Below, in pieces: positions 26,868 to 34,617 of a DNA stretch of 57,698 bases. A program made the position numbers and the translations under genes. The notes under the pieces are model-generated. The model was not told where the DNA came from. It saw nothing but the letters and a program-made list of their open reading frames with translations, and did no database searches. Where the stretch lies: NCBI GenBank assembly GCA_024226555.1, contig JAAELO010000796.1:1-57698 (forward strand), written 5' to 3'. This DNA comes from Desulfobacterales bacterium. Lineage in GTDB: Bacteria; Desulfobacterota; Desulfobacteria; Desulfobacterales; JAAELO01. Positions within the stretch are counted from its first letter, which is position 1; the number at the start of each line of letters is the position of its first letter.

Positions 26868-28595
26868 TTATTTAAAATCCAGTGTTTTTGAAAGTTCCTG
26901 CTCTGTATAACCCCATTTAACGTTATGTGGTTCAAAGCTGTCATCAAACATCTCTGGAAGTTTATCATCTTTCTTGGTAAATCCTGCCAGTTTATTGAAT
27001 TCAATTTCATCTTTAAGTATCTGTGTACCTAAAGCAACAACATCATCTGTTGTTAAAGATGCTCCCAATTGTGCATTTAGCAGATCCACAATTAATTGAA
27101 CTCCGTTTTCATGATCTAAAACAGGAAATGCAACAAAAAGACATAAACCCGCAGCGTCAATTGCAGCAGTTGCTATTTGTAGATTTCTTGAAACTTCAAC
27201 GTTATTACCTTTTTTAAGTGGGTCTTCTGATCCACCAACACTTAGAATGTTTGGAGCTACTGCATAACCTGCTGTATGGTCAGCGCCCTGTGGTGAAGTT
27301 GCATAAGTGACACCTACTCCTTTAGTAGCACGGGGGTCATAAGCCGGAAGGCTTTGACGCTTTACAACCGGAACTCTATCAATTCCATAAGCTTTACCAG
27401 TAAAAGCCGCACCATTACCAATAATTTTTCCAAGTGCACTTCCTTTACCAACCTCTTCAAGAAGTTCAATCGCTTTTTTACCATCACCCCAGGGAACAAC
27501 ACCTGCTTCCATAGCTATACCAATTGTAACACCCATCTCAATAGTATCTAAACCGTACTCATCACTTAATTTATCCAGTACAGCAATATCATCAAGATCC
27601 TTAATCATGGTATTCGCACCAAAAGCCCAAATTGTTTCATATTCGAAACCTGATGTCAGATAATTTCCATCTTTATCATTATAAACCTGAGAACATTTAA
27701 TAACACAACCTGGATGACATCCTTCAGAAACTACACCTTTTCTCTCAGTTATTGTTTCTGAAAGTTTTTCTCCGCTTATATCATGCGCATGTTCAAATCT
27801 GCCTTCTCTAAAATTCTTTGTTGGAAAAGCTCCGGCTTCATTAATAATATTAACAAGAACAGCTGTTCCAAAAGCCGGAAGACCTTCACCGGATACGGGA
27901 TGATCTGTTAATGCTTTTGACCATATTTTATTTGCAGCAGTAAAAGCATCTTTATCTGCAATATCCACACGTTTAGAACCAGCATCATCAATGATAATTG
28001 CTTTAATATTCTTTGATCCCAAAACAGCTCCTAAACCGCCTCTGCCAAATGCTCTTCCAGGTCTTCCGTTTGGATCAGCAAGTTGCATACTTGCAGAAAT
28101 CATAAGCTGTTCGCCAGCTTGTCCAACACAAATAACACCAGTTTTCCCATATTTTTCCCAAAGCTTTGAGATGGTCTCATTTGTACCTTTACCCTTAAGA
28201 TCACCTGCAGGAATTATCTCTACAGAATCCTTCTTAATAACGATGTTGAACCATTTATCATCTTCAGGTTTGTCTTCTAAAACGATTGCTTTTATTCCCA
28301 TTCGTGCAATTTTTTGAGCTGCAAGTCCACCTGCATTACTCTCTTTAATACCTTCTGTAAGAGGCGATTTTGCTCCCGCTGAAAGTCTTCCGGAGTTTGC
28401 TGCACCTGTTCCTGCAAGTAACCCTGGAGCAAAAACCAGTTTATTGTGTTTTCCAAGAGGGTGACAGGTTGCAGGAACCTCTTTTAATATCATCCTGGAA
28501 GTAAAAGCTCTTCCACCTAATCCTGCGAACTCTTCATCCGGCTCACTATAGTTAAATGTTCTCTCTTTTGTATTTATTCTTATAATTTTAGACAT
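26868..28595 (-). CDS. aor: Aldehyde:ferredoxin oxidoreductase (tungsten type)
   Basis: 575 aa, starting at the ATG 28595 with AAAGGA upstream (a longer frame begins at 28640). It interconverts aldehydes and carboxylic acids with ferredoxin, in the cytoplasm. The N-terminus FAGLGGRAFTSRMIL, the pterin-binding RLSAGAKSPLTEGIKESNAGG, and the [4Fe-4S] ligands in EGCHPGCVIKC plus a distal Cys in DAAGLCLF are diagnostic. QGADHTAGY is another conserved site. Length is close to the usual 600-620 aa. It forms a unit with the MoaD-like gene. Confidence 0.95.
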   Translation of the reverse strand: MSKIIRINTKERTFNYSEPDEEFAGLGGRAFTSRMILKEVPATCHPLGKHNKLVFAPGLLAGTGAANSGRLSAGAKSPLTEGIKESNAGGLAAQKIARMGIKAIVLEDKPEDDKWFNIVIKKDSVEIIPAGDLKGKGTNETISKLWEKYGKTGVICVGQAGEQLMISASMQLADPNGRPGRAFGRGGLGAVLGSKNIKAIIIDDAGSKRVDIADKDAFTAANKIWSKALTDHPVSGEGLPAFGTAVLVNIINEAGAFPTKNFREGRFEHAHDISGEKLSETITERKGVVSEGCHPGCVIKCSQVYNDKDGNYLTSGFEYETIWAFGANTMIKDLDDIAVLDKLSDEYGLDTIEMGVTIGIAMEAGVVPWGDGKKAIELLEEVGKGSALGKIIGNGAAFTGKAYGIDRVPVVKRQSLPAYDPRATKGVGVTYATSPQGADHTAGYAVAPNILSVGGSEDPLKKGNNVEVSRNLQIATAAIDAAGLCLFVAFPVLDHENGVQLIVDLLNAQLGASLTTDDVVALGTQILKDEIEFNKLAGFTKKDDKLPEMFDDSFEPHNVKWGYTEQELSKTLDFK

Positions 28596-28730
28596 AATTT
28601 TATTCCTTTCATGGATATAAATTAATGAATGGCAGACCATCAGATCCTGTCTAATAACAGACCTTAGAAAGCAGATATTTATTTATAATCTACTCATATT
28701 CTTAAATATACTGATGATTAAAATACTGTA

Positions 28731-28858
28731 GGGAATCTCTAATAACGGATCTTTTTGCGAAACACAGATATAACAAAAATAAAACTATAGTAAAATCAAC
28801 CCGTTATTTTTTGTTATGCCTTGTTTTTCATCAAAAATTCTAATTATTAGAGGTTCCC
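28731..28858 (+). repeat. Family A interspersed repeat, copy A6 (complete)
   Basis: 128 bp with the best-preserved ends: GGGAATCTCTAATAA at the left and TTATTAGAGGTTCCC at the right. No open frame of note. Confidence 0.85.
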
Positions 28859-28926
28859 TTTAATTAAAAACTTTGAATTTTTCTCTACAAATGAATCTGA
28901 TATTTTTTTGAATTTTCCTTAAGGTT

Positions 28927-28970
28927 CCCGATAACGTCGGGAGGTTACCCGAGATTATTTCCCGGGGGGA
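28927..28970. repeat. GC-rich hairpin cluster upstream of aor
   Basis: CCCGA-TAACG-TCGGG (28927-28941) followed by ACCCGAG and CCCGGGGGG. It stands out from the AT-rich surroundings and resembles repetitive-palindrome remnants; function unknown. Confidence 0.4.
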
Positions 28971-29061
28971 GGTTGATAATTAATTGAACTGTCAAAAACA
29001 GAATTTCAAAAATTATTAAGTTAAATTTATCAGAAGGGATTTTAAATTTCAATAGAATATT

Positions 29062-29137
29062 GGGAAACTCTAATAATTTAAATTCAGATTATAAAAGCTA
29101 AAACCTTTTGTTTTATAGGCAATGATTAGAGATTCCC
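29062..29137 (+). repeat. Family A short copy A7
   Basis: 76 bp, ends GGGAAACTCTAATAA and ATTAGAGATTCCC, flanked on both sides by TATT (29058-29061 and 29138-29141), a possible 4-bp target duplication. The region from 28596 to 29268 holds only repeats and AT-rich sequence besides A6 and this copy. Confidence 0.7.
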
Positions 29138-29268
29138 TATTGCATATTATTCTTAATTATTACAACTTAAAGGAGGCTAAATGTTTTGAATTTTTAAATT
29201 TTTTGAGATACAGAAACGCATTGTTTTTAAGTTTGTCTTTGCAACTTTTATCAGGTTCAATAAGTTTA

Positions 29269-29446
29269 TCAAAAGGATCTTACTATTGATCCTTTTATTA
29301 AAACTCCAATCCCTGTAATATTTTTTCTTATATCTTTAATACTTTTTTTAGGAAGGTGAGAAATATCAATTTTTAACTTTGTATTATTTATTAATAAGCT
29401 TGAATTTTTCTTTATGTTTTTTATGGTTTTATTTAAAGCAGGACTA
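29269..29446 (-). pseudogene. Gene remnant cut by repeat A8
   Basis: A minus-strand frame of about 58 codons ends at the TGA 29269-29271. It reads like real coding sequence (LKIDISHLPKKSIKDIRKN, then ITGIGVLIKGSIV) but has no start; its upstream side is replaced by repeat A8 at 29449. I read it as the C-terminus of a disrupted protein of unknown function. Confidence 0.4.
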
Positions 29447-29448
29447 TA

Positions 29449-29637
29449 GGGAACATCTTCTAACTGCCTTTTGACCGAACTACTGCGTTATTACGAAAAA
29501 AGAACTGTAAACTTTATAAAATAAAACCTTTTTATAAACGAACCATCTCGTTATTTTTTCTAATGCAGAGATTTTATAAAACTAAAACTTTTATAAACGC
29601 TGAATTTCGATCAAAATTCTAATTCTTTATAGTTCCC
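29449..29637 (+). repeat. Family A interspersed repeat, copy A8
   Basis: 189 bp. Left end GGGAACATCTTCTAA (diverged), right end CTTTATAGTTCCC. It ends one base from the stop codon of the gene at 29639. It is the clearest example of the internal modules (TTTTGACCGAACTACTGCG; AACTTTATAAAATAAAACC; ACGAACCATCTCGTTATT). Confidence 0.8.
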
Positions 29638-29638
29638 T

Positions 29639-30157
29639 TTACTCATTTTCTATTTCAACAATCCCATTTTTCATATTCGAAAACAGTAACAGGTCAAAAA
29701 TAATACAGACTAAAAACAGGTATATATATGAGATTATGTTTTCAAGCCCCCAAATGTTCCAGGCAAAAACATAAAGGGAAAACTTTATAAGTATCCCATA
29801 AAAAATTATGAGGGCGATATTCTTCTTATCAAGTTTAAAGATTTTTACTTTATAAATGAGAAGATAGGCTAATATCAAAAAACATATAATAGATGTTTGT
29901 AAAAAAAACATAACAATACTTGTAAAGAATCCGGTTTTGCGGTTCTTCTCAAAGTATTCGTGATAGATGACCTCTTCTTCTCCCCAGGATTTATCAGATT
30001 CCCCTGTGGTTGACTTGAAGAAAAGTTGTAGATTTGGCTTATGCTTCATGAAAAGAGATGAATCGTTCCATTCACGATCAAAACCGATTCCTCCATATAA
30101 AAAGAATAGAAAAAGAAAGAAAAGACCAGTGACAGCTAATATAATTTTTTTTTGCAT
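29639..30157 (-). CDS. Small membrane protein of unknown function
   Basis: 172 aa with a first helix (KIILAVTGLFFLFLFFLYGG), a short periplasmic stretch (about 25-75) and two or three further helices (SIVMFFLQTSIICFLILAYLL and YIYLFLVCIIFDLLLF). I recognise no family. Its ATG overlaps the stop of the lipoprotein amidase (TAATG), so it is translationally coupled to the amidase and the upstream DNA ligase. The stop codon lies right at the edge of repeat A8. Confidence 0.65.
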   Translation of the reverse strand: MQKKIILAVTGLFFLFLFFLYGGIGFDREWNDSSLFMKHKPNLQLFFKSTTGESDKSWGEEEVIYHEYFEKNRKTGFFTSIVMFFLQTSIICFLILAYLLIYKVKIFKLDKKNIALIIFYGILIKFSLYVFAWNIWGLENIISYIYLFLVCIIFDLLLFSNMKNGIVEIENE

Positions 30158-30771
30158 TATAGTTTACTTCTAAATTTGTTTATTGAGAACTTTTTACCCG
30201 GACAAAGAGTTGAAGCAAATTTATTTCTCTTAATTTGAACATTAACACTATTATTACTCCAGGTCATTTCACCATGTGGTACAGTTTTATGTGTTATTAC
30301 ATTTTCAGCTTTAATATTGTGCTCTTTCATCAACTTTTTAACCAGTTTAAGTAAGGAACCCATCTGCTTTTCTGTTGGTTTTTGCTTTTCAATATTTCCT
30401 ACAAGACAAATACCGATTCCAAAAACGTTATGGTACCAGGAATTAATATCAACGTGAGTACCAGCAATCTGTTCCTTCCATCTGAACCCTTCCTGAATTT
30501 CACCATCCTTAGCTCCTTTACCATTTCCAATCACAAAATGATAGCATAATCCTCCATAGCCCTGTTTTGTGTGAAACCTGTGAAACCCTTTAGCATTACC
30601 ACTTTTAGTAGCACTATGGTGAATAATAATATATTTCCACCCTTTGGAAATTCTATCACTTTTATTATAGATATCACCCCAGTCCGGTTTTGCTGAAACC
30701 TCGCTTGATTGATCAATACATCCAAACAATAGAAAAAGTATTATAAGGTGATATAAAAGTTTTAAATTCAA
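30157..30771 (-). CDS. Lipoprotein peptidoglycan amidase (PGRP/Ami_2 type)
   Basis: 204 aa. The lipoprotein signal ends in LLFGC, so it is anchored in the periplasm. The amidase fold shows IIHHSATKSGN, YHFVIGNGKGAKDGEI, GIGICLVGN and the C-terminal zinc Cys in TLCPGKKF; VITHKTVPHG supplies the second His. Compared with the paralogue at 25792 it has an extra 20 residues or so between that His and the Cys. The gene begins one base after the periplasmic ligase gene ends, and overlaps the next membrane-protein gene, giving a tight three-gene operon. Confidence 0.85.
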   Translation of the reverse strand: MNLKLLYHLIILFLLFGCIDQSSEVSAKPDWGDIYNKSDRISKGWKYIIIHHSATKSGNAKGFHRFHTKQGYGGLCYHFVIGNGKGAKDGEIQEGFRWKEQIAGTHVDINSWYHNVFGIGICLVGNIEKQKPTEKQMGSLLKLVKKLMKEHNIKAENVITHKTVPHGEMTWSNNSVNVQIKRNKFASTLCPGKKFSINKFRSKL

Positions 30772-30772
30772 A

Positions 30773-31597
30773 TTAATCCTTTCTAACTCTCATAAATGAA
30801 GCAAATTTTGGTATTCCATTTTTAGTAAAACCGTAATATTTAAAAGTTACAACAGCGCCTTTTTTTGGTGGATTTTTTCTATTTTCATCTGTAAATCCTG
30901 TACCTATTTTAAAAATATTACCATCTGATATTTTAACAGTTAAACTTCCCATGAGGCCTTTAAATTTTCCTTTCCCTTCATTAACAGCAACAACAAAACC
31001 CTCCATATCCCGGAATCTCTTAACCTTTAATACATATTTACTCCTTCCGGTGTGGTAGGTCTTTTTTGGATCTTTAACGATAACGCCTTCACCACCTTTG
31101 GATTCAATATCATTTAGAAATGAATTTAGCGCATTGCTGTCTTTGCAATATAACTGGGGTATGATTTGAGCGAAGCTGTTTCTGTTTTGCTCAAACCACA
31201 TCTTTGCCTTATCAAGTCTTTGGAGAAAATTACCTTTTGCATTCGGTACTTCAAAAATATTGTAAGTTACTTTTTTCCAGGATTTTCCGGGGATTTTATC
31301 CATAACAGTAGACTGAACAGCTTCAAAGTTATTTCTACTAATCCAAAGTTCACCATCTAATTTGTAAGAAGGGAAATTCTTCAAAAACCATTTGGGACAA
31401 TTAATCTCAATACCTTTTCTTGTTAACATCCTTTTTCCTGTCCAGCAGCCTCTTATACCATCGAGTTTTTCACTCATAAACCACCCCGAAACATTCTCAC
31501 CATGGTAAACTTTAGGTTTTTGAATTTTATCTTTTGAGTATAATTGATTTGAAAACAGAAGCAACGAGATCAATAAGATGAATTTGAAATATTTCAT
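30773..31597 (-). CDS. Periplasmic ATP-dependent DNA ligase (LigE type)
   Basis: 274 aa with an N-terminal Sec signal (FKFILLISLLLFSNQLYS). The nucleotidyltransferase motifs are all there: motif I Lys44 in SEKLDGIRG, LTRKG, motif III LDGELWI, motif IV GGEGVIVKDP and motif V LKVKRF; a short OB domain makes up the last 70 or so residues. This is the minimal LigE form, without extra DNA-binding domains, described in several proteobacteria with export signals; its role is thought to involve extracellular or incoming DNA. It leads an operon with a PG amidase and a membrane protein. Confidence 0.9.
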   Translation of the reverse strand: MKYFKFILLISLLLFSNQLYSKDKIQKPKVYHGENVSGWFMSEKLDGIRGCWTGKRMLTRKGIEINCPKWFLKNFPSYKLDGELWISRNNFEAVQSTVMDKIPGKSWKKVTYNIFEVPNAKGNFLQRLDKAKMWFEQNRNSFAQIIPQLYCKDSNALNSFLNDIESKGGEGVIVKDPKKTYHTGRSKYVLKVKRFRDMEGFVVAVNEGKGKFKGLMGSLTVKISDGNIFKIGTGFTDENRKNPPKKGAVVTFKYYGFTKNGIPKFASFMRVRKD

Positions 31598-31693
31598 TAT
31601 ACCTCACTAATTTTTAATTTAATTTAAGCACATGATTGTAGTTTAGATGTCACAAATTATTAAAAAAGATGTAAAAAAGGTTTAATGAATTAA

Positions 31694-31919
31694 GGGAGTC
31701 TCCAGTATAACTGCTCTTTGATGAAATGCTTTGTTATTACCAAAAAAAGACTATAATTTTTTAATCACACAGAGATTTTATTAAATTAAAAGTTTTTTTT
31801 AAGCGCTGTATATCAATCAAAATTCAGTTTATTAGCGACTCCTCCAGAATAGATATTCTGGAACCTAACTGCCTAATAACACATAATATATAAAAAGTGT
31901 TACTTAGAAGAGGTTACCC
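31694..31919 (+). repeat. Family A interspersed repeat, copy A9 with 86-bp inverted segment
   Basis: 226 bp, from GGGAGTCTCCAGTATAA to AGAGGTTACCC. Positions 31829-31914 are a perfect inverted copy of 1-86. It carries the hairpin TCCAGAATA/TATTCTGGA. It ends 6 nt from the stop of the RlaP-like gene and fills most of the 328-bp gap behind the ligase promoter. Confidence 0.8.
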
Positions 31920-31925
31920 TTTATA

Positions 31926-32834
31926 TCAGTATAGATCACTGACTCTTTTCAGAATATTGTCTATATCCCGAAGTGCTTTTATAGGTTCATTCTCATCTTT
32001 TATTGCACCTTTCAAACTTCCATAGTGCTCTTCAAGACAATGTAACAGAATCTCTTTAATTTTTAATTCATCTGGTTTGTAAGGAAGAGTACTGCTTGTA
32101 TAAAGTGATTCTAAATCTTTCTCTTTTCTTGCAAAGTAATCATCAATCTCCTGAAGAGACCATTCACCTCTTCTAATTGCTTTTAATTGTTCTCTGTTTC
32201 TTTCAAGATCCAGGTCTTTCTCAGTAAGAATCTGTTCAACTTCATTTAAAAGCCTTACAACATGATATGCAAATTTTACATCAAAGCCATATTGTTTAAT
32301 TATCTCTTTCCTTTTTCCAATAGGCTTCTTTGTCTTCATTTTATGTACCTGGGAAAAAGCATAACCTTTAAACTTATGCCATGCACCTTTATGAAGAAAG
32401 TGGTATCTGTTCTCTCTTAAAATCTCACCAACTTTAGTTGTATATAGAATACATCTTCTTGGAACAAAGAGGCTATCTATCATATTGGGGTTATTTTCCA
32501 TACAAAGATTGAAAAACTTAATTATCGAATAGATAGTAACATCATATTCCCGCCCTTTTCCGCCAAGAGCATCTTTATCAATTATGTGATGTTGCTGAAA
32601 TTGATCAAAAGTAGGACCTTTGGTTCCAAAACCTTTAATTTCACCACGAAGATGTGGAAAGATATAATCTTTAGGAGGGATGCAAAAACCATAAACATCC
32701 ATATCTGATGTATCATCTGATACACCATAGGCAACAGAACCCATAATCACTTCATACTGAACTGATCCATCTATAAATGGAGGATGGCTACCCATTAGTT
32801 TTTTATCACAAAGTTCTTTAAAAATACTTCCCAT
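31926..32834 (-). CDS. RlaP-like polymerase-beta-superfamily nucleotidyltransferase
   Basis: 302 aa. The motif GSVAYGVSDDTSDMDVYGF (from residue 32) is the nucleotidyltransferase signature with metal-binding Asp44 and Asp46, as in the PF10127 group, which includes RlaP of RNA-repair operons. A further conserved region is REYDVTIYSIIKFFNLCMENNPNMID. The C-terminal half is helical (KFAYHVVRLLNEVEQIL). No RNA ligase adjoins it; the HD-GYP gene lies 12 bp upstream on the same strand. Function beyond nucleotidyl transfer is unknown. Confidence 0.75.
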   Translation of the reverse strand: MGSIFKELCDKKLMGSHPPFIDGSVQYEVIMGSVAYGVSDDTSDMDVYGFCIPPKDYIFPHLRGEIKGFGTKGPTFDQFQQHHIIDKDALGGKGREYDVTIYSIIKFFNLCMENNPNMIDSLFVPRRCILYTTKVGEILRENRYHFLHKGAWHKFKGYAFSQVHKMKTKKPIGKRKEIIKQYGFDVKFAYHVVRLLNEVEQILTEKDLDLERNREQLKAIRRGEWSLQEIDDYFARKEKDLESLYTSSTLPYKPDELKIKEILLHCLEEHYGSLKGAIKDENEPIKALRDIDNILKRVSDLY

Positions 32835-32846
32835 ATTATACTCTTA

Positions 32847-34223
32847 TCAGGTCTCGTACATTCTCTTTAAAAAGTTTGGAAGAACATTATATGCATCCAT
32901 TGGAGCACTTAATCGTTTTGTTGGATCTATTTCATATTTTTTTGATGATTCAGAATCACTTAAGTTAACAGGGTCAGGTACTTTTTTTAATTTATCACCC
33001 TTTTGGTCAGTTAGCAGAATAATCACAGGTCCCTGGCTGTCTAAAACAAAAGCAGTTTGCTTGTTTTTAAGTTGTATAATGGTTCCAGGAGGTACGTTAC
33101 CGATACTTTTAACAAAAGAGTGTAATATCAATTGCAGCTGATTACATTTATAAGCATAATTTTTGTAAAGAGAGGTGATAACTTCAGCAGGATTAATAGC
33201 ATCTTTGTATGCTCTTTTTGATGTCATTGCATCATATATATCTGTAAGTTTACATATTTTCACATATTCAGGAATCTCTAAATGATTTAATTTATCAGGA
33301 TATGTACGATTTTCACCCTCATAAAGAGGTCCATGGTGGTACATAACTGAGTTTTCTATAAATTCATTTTCTATTCCATTTTTATTTAAAAGAACTTTTC
33401 CATATTCATATGAGTGCTTTTTTACTGTCTCAAACTCTTTTTCAGTAAAAGAGCCCTGTTTATTCAGTAAATTTTCAGGAACGGCAACTTTTCCAATATC
33501 ATGAAGAAAATAGCCTATTGAAATTTGTTTTATTTCATCAATTGAATAGAAATCTCTTTTACCATCATGATTTTTGAGTTTAAGCATCTTGCTTGCTGTT
33601 TTGCTTTTTTTACCCAGAATTTTAAGGTCTTTAAACAATCTGTTGACCTGATAAAGAACAGCTGTCCCAATAGTGCACACACTAATACTGTGGTTTAACA
33701 GATAATCATCATAGGCAAAAATGTTTCTTGCAAGCAGAGAGTATGGGTTTTCTGATTCTGAAATAACATCAATTAACTTAACAACTGTATCTTCAACTTC
33801 ATTATATTCAAACCTTCCACCATTCGATCTGATATCATGGATTACCTTCTTAACAGCTGTTTTTGCAACTTTAACACCTTGGTGAGCTTCAGTTTTTTGT
33901 TGAATCAGATTTTTGACCTGCTTTTCAACATCACCATCTGTAATTTTTTTATATTTCTTATGGAATTTGTGAAGAATGGACTCACCACTCTCATTCCATA
34001 TGCCACCACCATTCTCTTTTTGGATTGGTATTCTTTTGATCCCGGCAGTTTTTGTTCTTTTTAGTACTTTTGTATCCTTAATCAGGAGTTTGCCAGGAAT
34101 TAAAAGGTGATCATTATAATTAAAAATATCTAAACCAGTTTTTACAACACCCTTATCTAATACAACATCTATTAGTTCATCAATTTCAACTATCGAATCA
34201 TTATCTATTTCATATATTTTCAT
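32847..34223 (-). CDS. HD-GYP domain protein, putative cyclic-di-GMP phosphodiesterase
   Basis: 458 aa. The HD-GYP domain (about 165-370) shows the HD metal site in YFLHDIGKVAVPENLLNKQG, then KKHSYEYG, HHGPLYEG and KICKLTDIYDAMTSKRAYK. The GYP element is changed: the family's DGxGYP is ENRTYP here. A DUF3391-like N-terminal region precedes it. The protein probably hydrolyses c-di-GMP, but activity is uncertain given the changed motif. A PilZ or receiver domain is not seen. It is cotranscribed with the RlaP-like gene. Confidence 0.82.
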   Translation of the reverse strand: MKIYEIDNDSIVEIDELIDVVLDKGVVKTGLDIFNYNDHLLIPGKLLIKDTKVLKRTKTAGIKRIPIQKENGGGIWNESGESILHKFHKKYKKITDGDVEKQVKNLIQQKTEAHQGVKVAKTAVKKVIHDIRSNGGRFEYNEVEDTVVKLIDVISESENPYSLLARNIFAYDDYLLNHSISVCTIGTAVLYQVNRLFKDLKILGKKSKTASKMLKLKNHDGKRDFYSIDEIKQISIGYFLHDIGKVAVPENLLNKQGSFTEKEFETVKKHSYEYGKVLLNKNGIENEFIENSVMYHHGPLYEGENRTYPDKLNHLEIPEYVKICKLTDIYDAMTSKRAYKDAINPAEVITSLYKNYAYKCNQLQLILHSFVKSIGNVPPGTIIQLKNKQTAFVLDSQGPVIILLTDQKGDKLKKVPDPVNLSDSESSKKYEIDPTKRLSAPMDAYNVLPNFLKRMYET

Positions 34224-34617
34224 TAAAAACTTTAAATCCTACTTATTAATCTTAACTTTAACTATCATTACTATTTAAATAATTATATTATTTATCATAA
34301 ACTAATTTCAAAGAAAAAGATTTTCTATATAATAATTATTTTGTATTTTCAAATCTTTAAACTTTATTATGCTTTTTTTTTGTTAAAAACAGTTTCTATC
34401 TTTAGAAACCTGTAATTAAAATTATCATTAAAAATGTTATACTTAGATAGTTTAACAAAAAGTAAGATATTTTAAGTAATCCAAATTACACATAATTATC
34501 ATTATCCAAAACGCTATTAATAAAAATTCAGGGATTAGGAAATTATTACATTTTTTTATATTGAAAAAAATACAATTAATGAGAAGAACAGTAATTTCTT
34601 ATAATGAAAACCGCTTT
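34224..34617. other. AT-rich intergenic region
   Basis: 394 bp, strongly AT-rich. It carries the leader of the HD-GYP gene on one side and the 3' end of the peptidase gene on the other. I see no gene, repeat end or convincing hairpin. Confidence 0.5.

Noticed and set aside
1..31919. A single 32-kb composite transposon bounded by the 86-bp inverted repeats
   Set aside because: The segment holds housekeeping genes in conserved pairs (topA-dprA, yajC-secDF, leuS-lptE) and no transposase, so mobility of the whole block is unlikely; recombination between repeats is the better reading.
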